DNA of 64,000 bases from an uncultured Clostridia bacterium (GCA_947631765.1 CANRMP010000001.1:1-64000); one strand, 5' to 3'. Numbered from the stretch's first letter, positions 51,276-59,576 are shown. Numbers and translations are program-made. The notes: generated from the letters alone by a model not told the origin.

Positions 51276-52769
51276 TCATTCGACTTGACTGGACTGCTCT
51301 ATTTTGTCCAGAATTTTTTCAAGTCCTTCATCCCACATCCTTTGATTTCTCTTAATAGCGGATGAGATGTTCGGAGATGCAACCTTTCTGCGAAGGAAGA
51401 ATCCGAGATCCTGCATATCTTCGGAGAACTGCCAGATATACACGAAGTCTGTGTAAACGTTGTCGTGCATAAGGTCTATCATTTCAGCCGCCTCGTTGTC
51501 ACGGGTGTACTTGTACTTTAAGAAGCTGTCGTAGTAAATCGGACGTACGTCTTTGTAGCTGTAGTACTCCATAGCCTCAAGGGTTGCTGCCGCGGCGACT
51601 ATTCTTTCCTCCTCGATATGATAGTTGATACCGTAGATATTTATAGCGTCGTGAACGCCGGTGTAGTACTGCTCCTGCTCCGCATTAAGCTTCGGACAGG
51701 GAATAACGTAGTATCTGTCCATTTCCTGGAGATACATCTCGGCGTGGTTGAGTCGTCCTGAAACAAACACAACCGTTCCTGCCGCAAATTGATTCATTGC
51801 CGTTGCGTATTGCTCATATGTGCAGGGGTCGGGGAAGTTATAAACTCCGGGGCTGCTGAGAAGAGTGTTGGCTTTTTCCATGAAGCTTATAAGAGTGGAG
51901 TTGTTGGCGTTAACGTTGTTGGTCGGTACGCCGTCCACATATTTTGTGAACTCAACGCCGGCGGAAATTGCAAGACCGTTGGTGTTGTCATTGACCGGGT
52001 ACATGAAACCGATTTGGTCGTCAATGTCCAGCTCATCGTCACCGTCGTCCACATAGCACCTTGCCGCCATTTCCATAAGGGTATCGAGAGTCCAATTTCC
52101 CGATCTTACAACGTCATATATACTGCCGTATGTACCGCGCAATATGCTGTCGTACAAATCGGAGTTTACGAATATTGAGAAATATCCGCCCGTGTAACGC
52201 AGGCAAAGGTCGCCTGTGAGCCAGAAGGTCTTGCCTCCGAATGAAAGGGCGTCAATATACGAGGTAGCCCAATATTCCTTATCCCACAGGAGGTATTTAT
52301 CAGCGCCGAATTGGTCAAGAGTGTTAAGGTCAAGAATATAGCCGTCAAGAGCGACTTGAATATCGTCATACTGACGTGCGGCGATAATATCATATGTCTG
52401 GTCGCCGCCCAAAAGAACCGAGCCGACCCAGCTCTTTATGTTTTGATCCTTGTATTCCGGAATGGTTATGTTGACGTTGAGCAGGTCTTGAACCTTTTTG
52501 TTTCTTTCAAGAATCGCGATGTTGACAGCGTCATCAGCCTCTTCTTCGTCCACCCAGATCGATCTTAAATGGTAATCATCAGCGTCCGCTCCCGCTATGA
52601 TGAAGTTGACATCCGCACCGCCGAAATCAAGATCTTTCAGATGCTCAAGTCCGTCCTCATTTACGTTTGTCCCTTGGTTTTCTTCACCGTTTGCACAGGA
52701 CGTCAGCGTTAAAACCGAAGCAACAAGACAAACGAGGGCCATCAGAAGGGCTAAAATCTTTTTGTTCAT
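51276..52769 (-). CDS. Extracellular solute-binding lipoprotein (family 1-like)
   Basis: A 497-residue lipoprotein of the ABC transporter sugar-binding type. The type II signal peptide ends at TLTSC (Cys at about 25). The mature part has the two-lobe pattern of these proteins: DVNFIIAGADADDYH (start of lobe 1), then YDIIAARQYDDIQVALDGYI, and KTFWLTGDLCLRYTGGYFSI, with a long C-terminal lobe rich in aromatic residues. The frame is open further upstream, but ATG 52769 has the strong site AAAGGAG. No permease or ATPase genes are adjacent, so its transporter must be encoded elsewhere or it serves as a sensor or surface binder. Confidence 0.85.
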   Translation of the reverse strand: MNKKILALLMALVCLVASVLTLTSCANGEENQGTNVNEDGLEHLKDLDFGGADVNFIIAGADADDYHLRSIWVDEEEADDAVNIAILERNKKVQDLLNVNITIPEYKDQNIKSWVGSVLLGGDQTYDIIAARQYDDIQVALDGYILDLNTLDQFGADKYLLWDKEYWATSYIDALSFGGKTFWLTGDLCLRYTGGYFSIFVNSDLYDSILRGTYGSIYDVVRSGNWTLDTLMEMAARCYVDDGDDELDIDDQIGFMYPVNDNTNGLAISAGVEFTKYVDGVPTNNVNANNSTLISFMEKANTLLSSPGVYNFPDPCTYEQYATAMNQFAAGTVVFVSGRLNHAEMYLQEMDRYYVIPCPKLNAEQEQYYTGVHDAINIYGINYHIEEERIVAAAATLEAMEYYSYKDVRPIYYDSFLKYKYTRDNEAAEMIDLMHDNVYTDFVYIWQFSEDMQDLGFFLRRKVASPNISSAIKRNQRMWDEGLEKILDKIEQSSQVE

Positions 52770-52806
52770 ATTCTTCCTTTTCTCCTTTACAGGTATTTGT
52801 AAGACA

Positions 52807-52835
52807 ATTATATCACATAAATTACGAATTGTCAA
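52807..52835 (-). promoter_or_regulatory. Perfect SigA promoter for the solute-binding lipoprotein
   Basis: Minus strand TTGACA (52835-52830), 17-base spacer, TATAAT (52812-52807), an exact consensus. Confidence 0.82.
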
Positions 52836-52851
52836 ATATCCGAATTTATTT

Positions 52852-52887
52852 TTTTGTGCATATATCACAAAAAAGCTTTGCACAAAA
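52852..52887. repeat. Inverted repeat upstream of the lipoprotein promoter
   Basis: TTTTGTGCA (52852-52860) and TGCACAAAA (52879-52887), 18 bases apart, about 17 bases upstream of the -35. It could be an operator or a weak terminator of the response regulator gene. Confidence 0.4.
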
Positions 52888-52984
52888 CCTTCAACTGTCA
52901 AATGATTTTAGTGCAATATAACGAAATTGAAAAATCCCGAAAATATTTTTTTAATTTATTACAATATATCGGGCAAAGCTGTGA

Positions 52985-53653
52985 CTATTTTGATATTTTG
53001 TACCCGACGCCGCGTATGGTCTCGATAATATCTCCCGCCTTTCCGAGCTTTTGCCTCAGAGTCTTTACATGCACGTCCACCGTTCGGCTTTCGCCGTCAA
53101 AGGAATACCCCCATACGCGGCTGAGAAGCTGTTCTCTTGTCAGCACAATATTTCGGTTTTCAAGCAGAATTTTAAGCAGCTCGAACTCCTTGTGCGTCAG
53201 AGTTATTTCTGTATTTTGCACCCTTACTACATGAGAGGCGGTGTTGACGTAAAGAGAACCTATGGTATATTCGGTTAACGGGTAGATATCCTCTGTGCGC
53301 CTTAGCAGCGCTTTTACTCTTGCCACAAGCTCCATCATGCCGAAGGGCTTTGGTATATAGTCGTCGGCTCCAAGGTCAAACCCTTTCACTTTGTCGTATT
53401 CTTCCGCTTTTGCGGTAAGCATTATCACAGGCACCTTTGCCGTTTCGGGCGCATTTCTCAGCTTTTGCAATATATGCAAACCGTCTTGCTCGGGAAGCAT
53501 TATGTCAAGAAGCACAAGCGCGGGTCTTTCCTTTTCGACCTCCTTCCAAAAAAGAGAGGGCAGGGCAAAACCGCGGGCAGGCAGTCCCATGCTGTTTAGA
53601 GTATAGGTGACAAGCTCGCGTATGTTGGTGTCGTCTTCAACAAGGTATATCAT
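52985..53653 (-). CDS. OmpR/PhoB-family response regulator, orphan
   Basis: A 222-residue two-component regulator. The receiver domain (about 1-115) shows the acidic pair EDD near residue 7, the phosphoacceptor Asp in LLDIMLPEQDG (about 49-59), and Lys in MLTAKAEEYDKVKGF (about 78-92). The winged-helix domain covers about 130-222, ending RQKLGKAGDIIETIRGVGYK. No histidine kinase gene is beside it, unlike the usual PhoP-PhoR order. ATG 53653 has GAGG at six bases; the ATG two codons earlier touches that site. It lies downstream of the gpmI terminator. Confidence 0.9.
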   Translation of the reverse strand: MIYLVEDDTNIRELVTYTLNSMGLPARGFALPSLFWKEVEKERPALVLLDIMLPEQDGLHILQKLRNAPETAKVPVIMLTAKAEEYDKVKGFDLGADDYIPKPFGMMELVARVKALLRRTEDIYPLTEYTIGSLYVNTASHVVRVQNTEITLTHKEFELLKILLENRNIVLTREQLLSRVWGYSFDGESRTVDVHVKTLRQKLGKAGDIIETIRGVGYKISK

Positions 53654-53679
53654 ATTCATCCTCGCGTTTGAGTCTTGGC

Positions 53680-53719
53680 AAAAAGCCGTCGGCAGTATGA
53701 GCGCTCCCCACGGCTTTTT
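53680..53719 (-). terminator. Rho-independent terminator after gpmI
   Basis: On the minus strand AAAAAGCCGT (53719-53710) pairs with ACGGCTTTTT (53689-53680), with a T-run in the right arm. It separates gpmI from the response regulator gene. Confidence 0.72.
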
Positions 53720-53725
53720 GTTACT

Positions 53726-55381
53726 TTATTCCTTTATTTCGATAAGGGAAGCATCCCACATGTCGGGGGCTTTGTAGCCAAGCAGATTCACGGTTGTCGC
53801 CGCGACGTTTGAAAGTCCGAAGGTGCCGTCGTTTTCCTTTATCTTGTAATGATCCTTTGAAAAATTGTCGTAAATAATGCAGGGAACCGGGTTTAAGGTG
53901 TGGCTGGTCTTTGCCTTGGGCTTGCCGTTCTTGCCGTAAACTATGTTGCCTTTTTTATCAAGCTCAAACATTTCGTCGGCGTTTCCGTGGTCGGCGGTGA
54001 TAATTGCCGCGCCCTTTGCCGCGTCAATTACGGGCAAAATTCTTGCAAGCTGTAAATCAAGGGCTTCAACCGATATTTTTGTCGCCATAAGATTGCCGGT
54101 GTGCCCCACCATATCGCCGTTCGGATAGTTAACCCTGATGTATTTGTATTTTCCGCAGGAAATAAGATCAATAAGCTTGTCGGTAATTTCCGCGCACTGC
54201 ATCCACGGGCGCTGTTCAAAGGGAACCTTGTCGGAGGGCTTTTCGATATAGTCCTCAAGCTCCTCGGAAAATTTGCCCGAGCGGTTTCCGTTCCAGAAGT
54301 AGGTCACATGCCCGTATTTCTGCGTTTCGGAAATAGCGGCGATTTTTATATTTGTTCCGGTCATGTATTCGCTCATCGTGTTTGTGATTTCGGGGGGATT
54401 TACAAGGTATTTTGAAGGAATGTGCAAATCTCCGTCGTATTCGAGCATTCCCGCGTAAATTACTTTGGGTGAGCGCACCTTGTCGAATTTGTCAAATTCG
54501 ATTCCGCTGTCAAAAGCGCGGGAAATCTCAATTGCGCGGTCGCCTCTGAAATTGTAAAACACAACGCTGTCGTTGTCCTCAATTGTGCCGACAGGTTTGC
54601 CGTTTTTGGCAATTACAAACGGGTCAAGATCCTGGTCAATTGCTCCTGTTTCGGCTCTGAGCGTTTCATACGCTTCTTTTGCCGAGCCGAAATATCTGCC
54701 CTCTCCCAAAACGTGAGTCTTCCAGCCGAGCTCCACCATTGCCCAGTTTGCCTCGTATCTGTCCATGGTGATTTTCATTCTTCCTCCGCCCGAGGCGATG
54801 CAGACATCAAAATCATCGCTGCGAAGAGAGTCAAGGAAGGCTTCAAAGGGAACAATATAGTCAAGTCCCGAGGTTTCGCCCACGTCTCTGCCGTCAAGCA
54901 GAATGTGAATACGGACTCTCTTCACGTTGTCTTTTTTTGCGCGCTCCACCATGGCTTTTAGGTGGTTTATGTGCGAATGAACGTTTCCGTCGGAAAACAG
55001 TCCGATAAAATGAAGGGTGGACTGATTTTCCGTAACATTTGAAACAAGAGCCTTCCAGGTCTCGTTTTCAAACATTTTTCCGCTTTCTATCGAGTTTGAC
55101 ACAAGCTTTGCGCCCTGAGCGAAAACCTGCCCCGCGCCGAGCGCGTTGTGACCGACCTCCGAGTTTCCCATGTCGTCGTCCGTGGGAAGACCGACAGCCG
55201 TGCCGTGCGCTCTGAGTTTGGTGTTCGGGTAGTCCGACATCAGCATGTCAAGGGTAGGTGTGCTTGCAAGAAAAACGGCGTTTCCTTCGTTTTGCCTGCC
55301 GATGCCGACTCCGTCCATGACTATCGTAACAAGCGGTCCTTCAATACCGCCGAAGTTTTTGAGCTTTTCTAATTTTTTCAT
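53726..55381 (-). CDS. gpmI: 2,3-bisphosphoglycerate-independent phosphoglycerate mutase
   Basis: A 551-residue glycolytic enzyme that interconverts 3- and 2-phosphoglycerate through a phosphoserine. The start has LVTIVMDGVGIG with metal-binding Asp, and the catalytic serine lies in MGNSEVGHNALGAG (about 72-85), with PNTKLRAHGTAVGLP before it. Other marks are RVRIHILLDGRDVGETSGLD, FYNFRGDRAIEISRAFD, and the C-terminal ITADHGNADEMF and KTSHTLNPVP. Slightly longer than typical (510-515) owing to loops, not a fusion. No gap, pgk or eno genes are adjacent. Confidence 0.95.
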   Translation of the reverse strand: MKKLEKLKNFGGIEGPLVTIVMDGVGIGRQNEGNAVFLASTPTLDMLMSDYPNTKLRAHGTAVGLPTDDDMGNSEVGHNALGAGQVFAQGAKLVSNSIESGKMFENETWKALVSNVTENQSTLHFIGLFSDGNVHSHINHLKAMVERAKKDNVKRVRIHILLDGRDVGETSGLDYIVPFEAFLDSLRSDDFDVCIASGGGRMKITMDRYEANWAMVELGWKTHVLGEGRYFGSAKEAYETLRAETGAIDQDLDPFVIAKNGKPVGTIEDNDSVVFYNFRGDRAIEISRAFDSGIEFDKFDKVRSPKVIYAGMLEYDGDLHIPSKYLVNPPEITNTMSEYMTGTNIKIAAISETQKYGHVTYFWNGNRSGKFSEELEDYIEKPSDKVPFEQRPWMQCAEITDKLIDLISCGKYKYIRVNYPNGDMVGHTGNLMATKISVEALDLQLARILPVIDAAKGAAIITADHGNADEMFELDKKGNIVYGKNGKPKAKTSHTLNPVPCIIYDNFSKDHYKIKENDGTFGLSNVAATTVNLLGYKAPDMWDASLIEIKE

Positions 55382-55501
55382 ATAAGTGTTCCGTCCTTTA
55401 CCGCCTTTGCGGTTTAATTTATTTGCTCGGTATAGTAAACATCCGTATAATTATAAACTATAATTGTGAACAAATAATGTAGAAAACGGCAAAAGGATAA
55501 A

Positions 55502-55542
55502 AATATCGCAATAAGAACGCTGACTGCCCTTGTTGCGATATT
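55502..55542 (-). terminator. Hairpin terminator after the small conserved gene
   Basis: AATATCGCAATAAG (55502-55515) pairs with CTTGTTGCGATATT (55529-55542), one wobble, loop 13 bases. On the minus strand it ends in a T-run, fitting termination of the small leftward gene at 55587. Confidence 0.68.
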
Positions 55543-55586
55543 GTATCTATATTAAATTTAAATCGGCGTTTGCCGCCCACGGTTTT

Positions 55587-55763
55587 CTATTTACTTTGCA
55601 GTCCCTTGATAATAGCCTTCATTTCGGCGCTGCTTTGCACGGCGTACGCACGCGTGATTATCTGCTGCTGTTCGTTTTGACTCAGCCTTAAAAACGCGTT
55701 GAACGCCTCGGCGTTCTCGGCAAAAGCCATTGTGAGCCCTACCGGCAATTCATTGTTGTACAT
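55587..55763 (-). CDS. Small conserved protein, 58 aa
   Basis: A 58-residue protein of unknown function: NELPVGLTMAFAENAEAFNA and LRLSQNEQQQIITRAY, ending in QSSAEMKAIIKGLQ. I recall similar short proteins (about 55-65 aa, with P-x-G-x-x-M-A-x-A-x-N followed by a helical C-terminus) in many Clostridia, but no assigned role. It is flanked by terminators, so it forms its own unit. A strong GGAGGTG site lies at 55781-55787, seventeen bases before ATG 55763, which is too far for usual use; the start could be a non-standard codon upstream. The longer open frame to 56066 runs through a terminator and is rejected. Confidence 0.55.
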   Translation of the reverse strand: MYNNELPVGLTMAFAENAEAFNAFLRLSQNEQQQIITRAYAVQSSAEMKAIIKGLQSK

Positions 55764-55901
55764 ATATCCGTCCGTAATATCACCTCCCGTACAAATAAAG
55801 TTTTGTTTGCCAAAATAAAAAATATACATAAAAATCAAAAATTCCGCGTCTGTTATAATCGCTTGACGCGTCAAAGGGAAATTGTAATGACTTGATAAGG
55901 C

Positions 55902-55937
55902 AAAACAAAACATGCGCCCTCGGTGTGAGGACGCATG
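55902..55937 (-). terminator. Strong terminator after the 204-aa gene
   Basis: On the minus strand CATGCGTCCTC (55937-55927) pairs with GAGGGCGCATG (55921-55911), one wobble and a 5-base loop, followed by TTTTGTTTT. Confidence 0.78.
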
Positions 55938-55983
55938 ATGAGCTTTTAATAATACCCGTCTTAAAAAGAGGGGACTACGCGGG

Positions 55984-56598
55984 TCAACTGTACAATGTTT
56001 TCCAGAGCGACTCGAAGTCAGGCAATTCCTGCCCCGCTTCGGAGGCACTTGTGAATTCCACAACAAAATTTAAAAAATCTTTTCTGTTTTGGCGCAATTC
56101 GGCATTATTCACCGCCGCGTCGGTTTTTGAAACGCTCAGCTTGTCTATTATTCCGGTGTAAAATTCAATAAGCTTGTCGCTTGTCTTCTGATACCCGGTC
56201 GCAATGGAAGTAATGGACTCGGCTCTTGCATTTCCCCCGGGTCTTTCAAAATCGATTTGTTTTATTTCATCAATGGTTTTCTCTGTCAGGGTCTGCAAGC
56301 TGCTTTGAATCTTTTCAAGCTGCATGAGCGCATAGTCGAGCGTGTACTTCTTTTCGTCGGGCGCCGCGTTTATTTCTTCTTCGGCGTTTTGAATTTCTTC
56401 ATTTATTACTTCAATATTTTCGTTCATTATTTTGTCCTCCAAGATTTTATTCGGAGGGCACGCAAGGCATATTGTACTTTCGTCAATGAAGCGTGCCCTG
56501 CCGTTTTTTACAAGACCTCTTGCTCGTTTTATGTAGGTCGCTTCGTATTCATGTCCTTGCTCATCTACAACGCGCACGTTTTTTTCGATGGGTGTCAT
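55984..56598 (-). CDS. Conserved hypothetical protein, 204 aa
   Basis: Unknown function. The N-terminal 50 residues (NVRVVDEQGHEYEATY, KRARGLVKNGRARFIDE, STICLACPP) form a compact unit I have seen repeatedly in Clostridial hypothetical proteins, with a CLAC pair. The rest is helical and acidic: a coiled-coil-like region at about 58-110 and a C-terminal helical part (about 130-204). ATG 56598 lies directly against AAAGGGG, an unfavourable spacing. An internal ATG at 56427 has GGAGG eight bases before it and could make a shorter 147-residue product. No neighbour explains its job. Confidence 0.62.
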   Translation of the reverse strand: MTPIEKNVRVVDEQGHEYEATYIKRARGLVKNGRARFIDESTICLACPPNKILEDKIMNENIEVINEEIQNAEEEINAAPDEKKYTLDYALMQLEKIQSSLQTLTEKTIDEIKQIDFERPGGNARAESITSIATGYQKTSDKLIEFYTGIIDKLSVSKTDAAVNNAELRQNRKDFLNFVVEFTSASEAGQELPDFESLWKTLYS

Positions 56599-56678
56599 CC
56601 CCTTTGCAAATGATTTGGTACTTCGGAACTGTGTTTTTTGTAATGGGTGTCCTCCCCGATTCCAAAATGATTATACCA
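56588..56678. repeat. Diverged tandem duplication of the gene's 5' region
   Basis: ATGGGTGTCATCCCC (56588-56602) and ATGGGTGTCCTCCCC (56643-56657), followed in both copies by similar AAATGATT sequence, lie 55 bases apart. The minus strand reads GGGGATGACACCCAT and GGGGAGGACACCCAT. The copy farther from the gene has a Shine-Dalgarno sequence where the nearer copy has the start codon. Confidence 0.6.
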
Positions 56679-56698
56679 TTTAACTGTAAAAAAGTCAA
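56670..56698 (-). promoter_or_regulatory. SigA promoter for the 204-aa gene
   Basis: Minus strand TTGACT (56698-56693), 17-base spacer, TATAAT (56675-56670). The leader would begin near 56663 and includes the duplicated segment. Confidence 0.7.
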
Positions 56699-56746
56699 TA
56701 GGAAAAAGAAAAAAATAAAGGCTTAGGCGCGAAAAGCCGCAAGAAA

Positions 56747-56775
56747 CGTACTGCCGCAAAAATTGCGGCAGTACG
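56747..56775 (-). terminator. 13-bp perfect hairpin after ispH-S1
   Basis: CGTACTGCCGCAA (56747-56759), loop AAA, TTGCGGCAGTACG (56763-56775). On the minus strand it is followed by TTTCTT, ending the ispH transcript. Confidence 0.72.
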
Positions 56776-56795
56776 AAATATGAATATTTGAGTTA

Positions 56796-58883
56796 TTATT
56801 GCTCCTCTGCGGGCTCTGATGTCTCGGGAGCTTCGACAGCTTCGGAAGCCTCTGACGTCTCGGGCGCCTCGGCAGTCTCGGGCGCCGCACTGTCATTGCC
56901 GGCGTCCTCGGATGCGTTAAGCAGTGCGCGAACCGAAAGGCTGACCTTCTTTTTCTCGTAGTCGATAGCGGTGATTTTTGCGTTGACTACGTCTCCGACG
57001 TGAAGTACCTCGCCGGGAGAGGCGAGCTTTCTGTCGGCAATCTGAGAAATGTGGATAAGACCGTCAACCTCGGGCTCGATTTCGGCAAATGCGCCGAAGG
57101 GTGTGATATTTACAACTCTAACGCTTACTACATCGCCCTCATTGTATTTTGCCGTAAACATGACCCAGGGATTTGTCTCCTCGGTCTTGTATCCCAGAGA
57201 GATTTTTTTCTTTTCCTTATCGACAGCCTTGACGTAAACGTCGATAACGTCGCCTACCGAAACAACCTCGGAAGGATTTTTGATGCGCTTCCACGAAAGC
57301 TCGCCGATATGTACGAGCCCGTCAACGCCTCCGATGTCGACGAATGCGCCGAAGCTTGCAATTGATTTAACGGTTCCTTTGAACTTTTGCCCTTCTTCGA
57401 TGGTTTCCCAAAGCTTTGCCGCGGCTTCCTTGCGCTGTTTGCGAAGAACGCTCTTAATAGAGGCGACCGCGCGGTTTCTGTTGTTCTCAACGTCGATGAC
57501 AATGAACTTGACGGTTGTGCCCGCTAAAGTCGCAAGGTCGGTTTCCTTGTCAAGTCCTGTCTGGGATGCGGGGATGAAGATCTTTACGGTTCTGTACTGA
57601 ACCATAACTCCGCCCTTGACGACGTCGGTGATTTTGCCTTCAAGAATGTCTCCGCTCTCTTTTGCGGCGACAACCGCCTGCCAATCCTCGATTTTCTCGA
57701 TGCGCTTTCTTGAAAGTCCCGCAACGCCTTCGATGTCGCTGACTCTTGTCACAAGAGCCGTGATCTCTTCGCCGACTTTATACTTGTCCTCCGCTTTTTC
57801 GGATGCGCCGAGAACGACCTCGCTTATGGGCAGTATGCCCGTAACGTTTGCCGAAAGGTCTACATGAATTTCAGTTGATGAAATAGATGTTATAACACCC
57901 GTAACAATGTCACCTGTATTTAAAGTCCTGAGAGAATCCTCAAGCATCTCTTCAAATGATTCGTTAATTGATTCGTTGGGTGAAATGATTTCGCTCATGG
58001 TAGTTTTTACCTCCTCTATAATATCGCCGGGAGTTGATGCGCCGGCGGTAATACCTATTGTTTTCGCTTTCTTTATTATTTTCGGTTCAAGGTCCGAGGC
58101 TCCCTCAATCATGAAGGAGTTCGGCTGAACCTTTTTTGAGACTGTAAGCAGCTTGTTTGAGTTTGAACTGTCGCGGCTTCCGATGATGTACATAAGGTCA
58201 ACCTTTGCCGCAAGCTCCAAAGCTTCGGTCTGCCTGTTTTCGGTCATAGAACATATTGTATCAAAAATTTCGGCATTTGTACAGTGCTTTTTAATAAAAT
58301 TCTGACATTTTTGCCATTCTGACAGATTTTGGGTTGTTTGAGAGACCATTATGAGCCTTTTATTGTGCAGTTTGCACAAATTGAGCTCTTTTTCAGACGA
58401 CGCGACAATCACATCGGAGGCGGCGTAGCTGACAATGGAGCATACCTCGGGGTGGCTGATGTCGCCTATGACAAGCAGGGTTGAGCCGTCCGACGTCCGG
58501 TCACTTACAATGCGGTGTATCTTTTTTACGTACTTGCAGGTGCAGTCGTAAACTTTAAAATGCTCATTATTCTTTGCGTATTCCAAAAGCTTGTTGTCGA
58601 TATCCTTCGGAATACCGTGAGCGCGGACAACCACGATTGTTTCGTTTTCGGCATGGGACTTTTCGTACAGCTTGTCTATTTGCTCCTCGGTTATGACCTT
58701 GACGCCGTTTTCTTCAAGCGAGCTTATGACTCTTGAGTTGTGAATGAGTTTTCCGAGAGTGTAGATATGCTGACTCGGCTTTTTTTCTTTTATGAGCCTT
58801 TCAACCGTGTCAACGGCGTTTTGCACTCCCGGGCAAAATCCCGCGTGCTTTGCAACGACTATTTCCACTTTGTTATTTGCCAC
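56796..58883 (-). CDS. ispH: IspH-ribosomal S1 fusion (HMBPP reductase with S1 domains)
   Basis: A 695-residue protein typical of Clostridia. Residues 1-285 are IspH, the [4Fe-4S] enzyme that reduces HMBPP to IPP and DMAPP in the MEP isoprenoid pathway; cluster Cys residues are in HAGFCPGVQNAV (about 17), VYDCTCKYVK (about 98) and FDTICSMTENRQ (about 195). Residues about 310-660 hold four S1 RNA-binding domains (GDIVTGVITSISSTEIHVDL, GDILEGKITDVVKGGVMV, GQKFKGTVKSIASFGAFVDI, and GDVVSVRVVNITPFGAFAEI), as in ribosomal S1. A Glu/Ala/Pro-rich tail with repeated APETSE ends the chain. Last gene of the operon with plsC and cmk; the S1 part is often regarded as the species' RpsA. Confidence 0.95.
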   Translation of the reverse strand: MANNKVEIVVAKHAGFCPGVQNAVDTVERLIKEKKPSQHIYTLGKLIHNSRVISSLEENGVKVITEEQIDKLYEKSHAENETIVVVRAHGIPKDIDNKLLEYAKNNEHFKVYDCTCKYVKKIHRIVSDRTSDGSTLLVIGDISHPEVCSIVSYAASDVIVASSEKELNLCKLHNKRLIMVSQTTQNLSEWQKCQNFIKKHCTNAEIFDTICSMTENRQTEALELAAKVDLMYIIGSRDSSNSNKLLTVSKKVQPNSFMIEGASDLEPKIIKKAKTIGITAGASTPGDIIEEVKTTMSEIISPNESINESFEEMLEDSLRTLNTGDIVTGVITSISSTEIHVDLSANVTGILPISEVVLGASEKAEDKYKVGEEITALVTRVSDIEGVAGLSRKRIEKIEDWQAVVAAKESGDILEGKITDVVKGGVMVQYRTVKIFIPASQTGLDKETDLATLAGTTVKFIVIDVENNRNRAVASIKSVLRKQRKEAAAKLWETIEEGQKFKGTVKSIASFGAFVDIGGVDGLVHIGELSWKRIKNPSEVVSVGDVIDVYVKAVDKEKKKISLGYKTEETNPWVMFTAKYNEGDVVSVRVVNITPFGAFAEIEPEVDGLIHISQIADRKLASPGEVLHVGDVVNAKITAIDYEKKKVSLSVRALLNASEDAGNDSAAPETAEAPETSEASEAVEAPETSEPAEEQ

Positions 58884-58925
58884 GAAGGGAACTCCTTATT
58901 ATTTTACAATATCCGATTCGATTTG

Positions 58926-59531
58926 TCAATCCCTAACAAGCGCTTTTATTCTTGAAAAAATCAAAGTTGCGGCGGCTCCGAATTCGGAGGTGTTGCCTTG
59001 GCTGAAAGAAAACTCGTCAAATTCAATGACCTTTCCAATATTTACATAGGTTCGTCTGAAGGGCTTGACTTTCCAGCCCTTTGTCTGAATACAAACAGGA
59101 AGCACTCTGCATTTCGCATGGTAGACTATCATTCCGACTCCGGTCTGATATTTGGATGAGGCGGGGTCAATACCCGGATATCTCTTGCCTTGGGGGAAAA
59201 TACTCACCACCTGACCGTCTTTTAAAAGCTCAATGCTCTTTTTTATCGCGGAATAGCTTGAGGATACCGTGGATTTATCCACGGGAAAGGCTCCGAGAAG
59301 CTTTACTATCGATTTAAGGACGGGTACCTTAAAAAGCGAGGCTTTGGCAAAATACCTCATTTGGCTTTTGACCGCCGCGCCCAAGACAACCACGTCATGA
59401 TTTGAGGTGTGGTTGGCGCATATTATAAGAGGTCCCTTTCCCGGGTCGTTTTCAACGCCGCTTACCTTTATGCGATATATCAGTTTTATAAACCACGAAA
59501 ACGTAGCTTTTAAGAAGCCGTAAATCTTCAT
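58926..59531 (-). CDS. plsC: 1-acyl-sn-glycerol-3-phosphate acyltransferase PlsC
   Basis: A 201-residue membrane-associated acyltransferase that makes phosphatidic acid. The catalytic HX4D box is in ICANHTSNHDVVVLGAAV, the second conserved block with GAFPVDKSTVSSSYSAIK follows, and the third FPQGKRYPGIDPAS fits the EGTR-like loop in altered form. One hydrophobic segment is at the N-terminus. The frame is open to TTG 59561, but without a ribosome site; ATG 59531 is preferred although GGAAGG lies 15 bases away. It stands between cmk and ispH, a common order in Clostridia. Confidence 0.88.
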   Translation of the reverse strand: MKIYGFLKATFSWFIKLIYRIKVSGVENDPGKGPLIICANHTSNHDVVVLGAAVKSQMRYFAKASLFKVPVLKSIVKLLGAFPVDKSTVSSSYSAIKKSIELLKDGQVVSIFPQGKRYPGIDPASSKYQTGVGMIVYHAKCRVLPVCIQTKGWKVKPFRRTYVNIGKVIEFDEFSFSQGNTSEFGAAATLIFSRIKALVRD

Positions 59532-59576
59532 ACAGAAACTGCTGTTCCTTCCTTTTGCCAAACGGCGGCGATGAAT

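Noticed and set aside
55764-56066. Longer form (159 codons) of the small conserved gene
   Set aside because: It would run through a strong terminator (55902-55937), and the extra part has no coding character.
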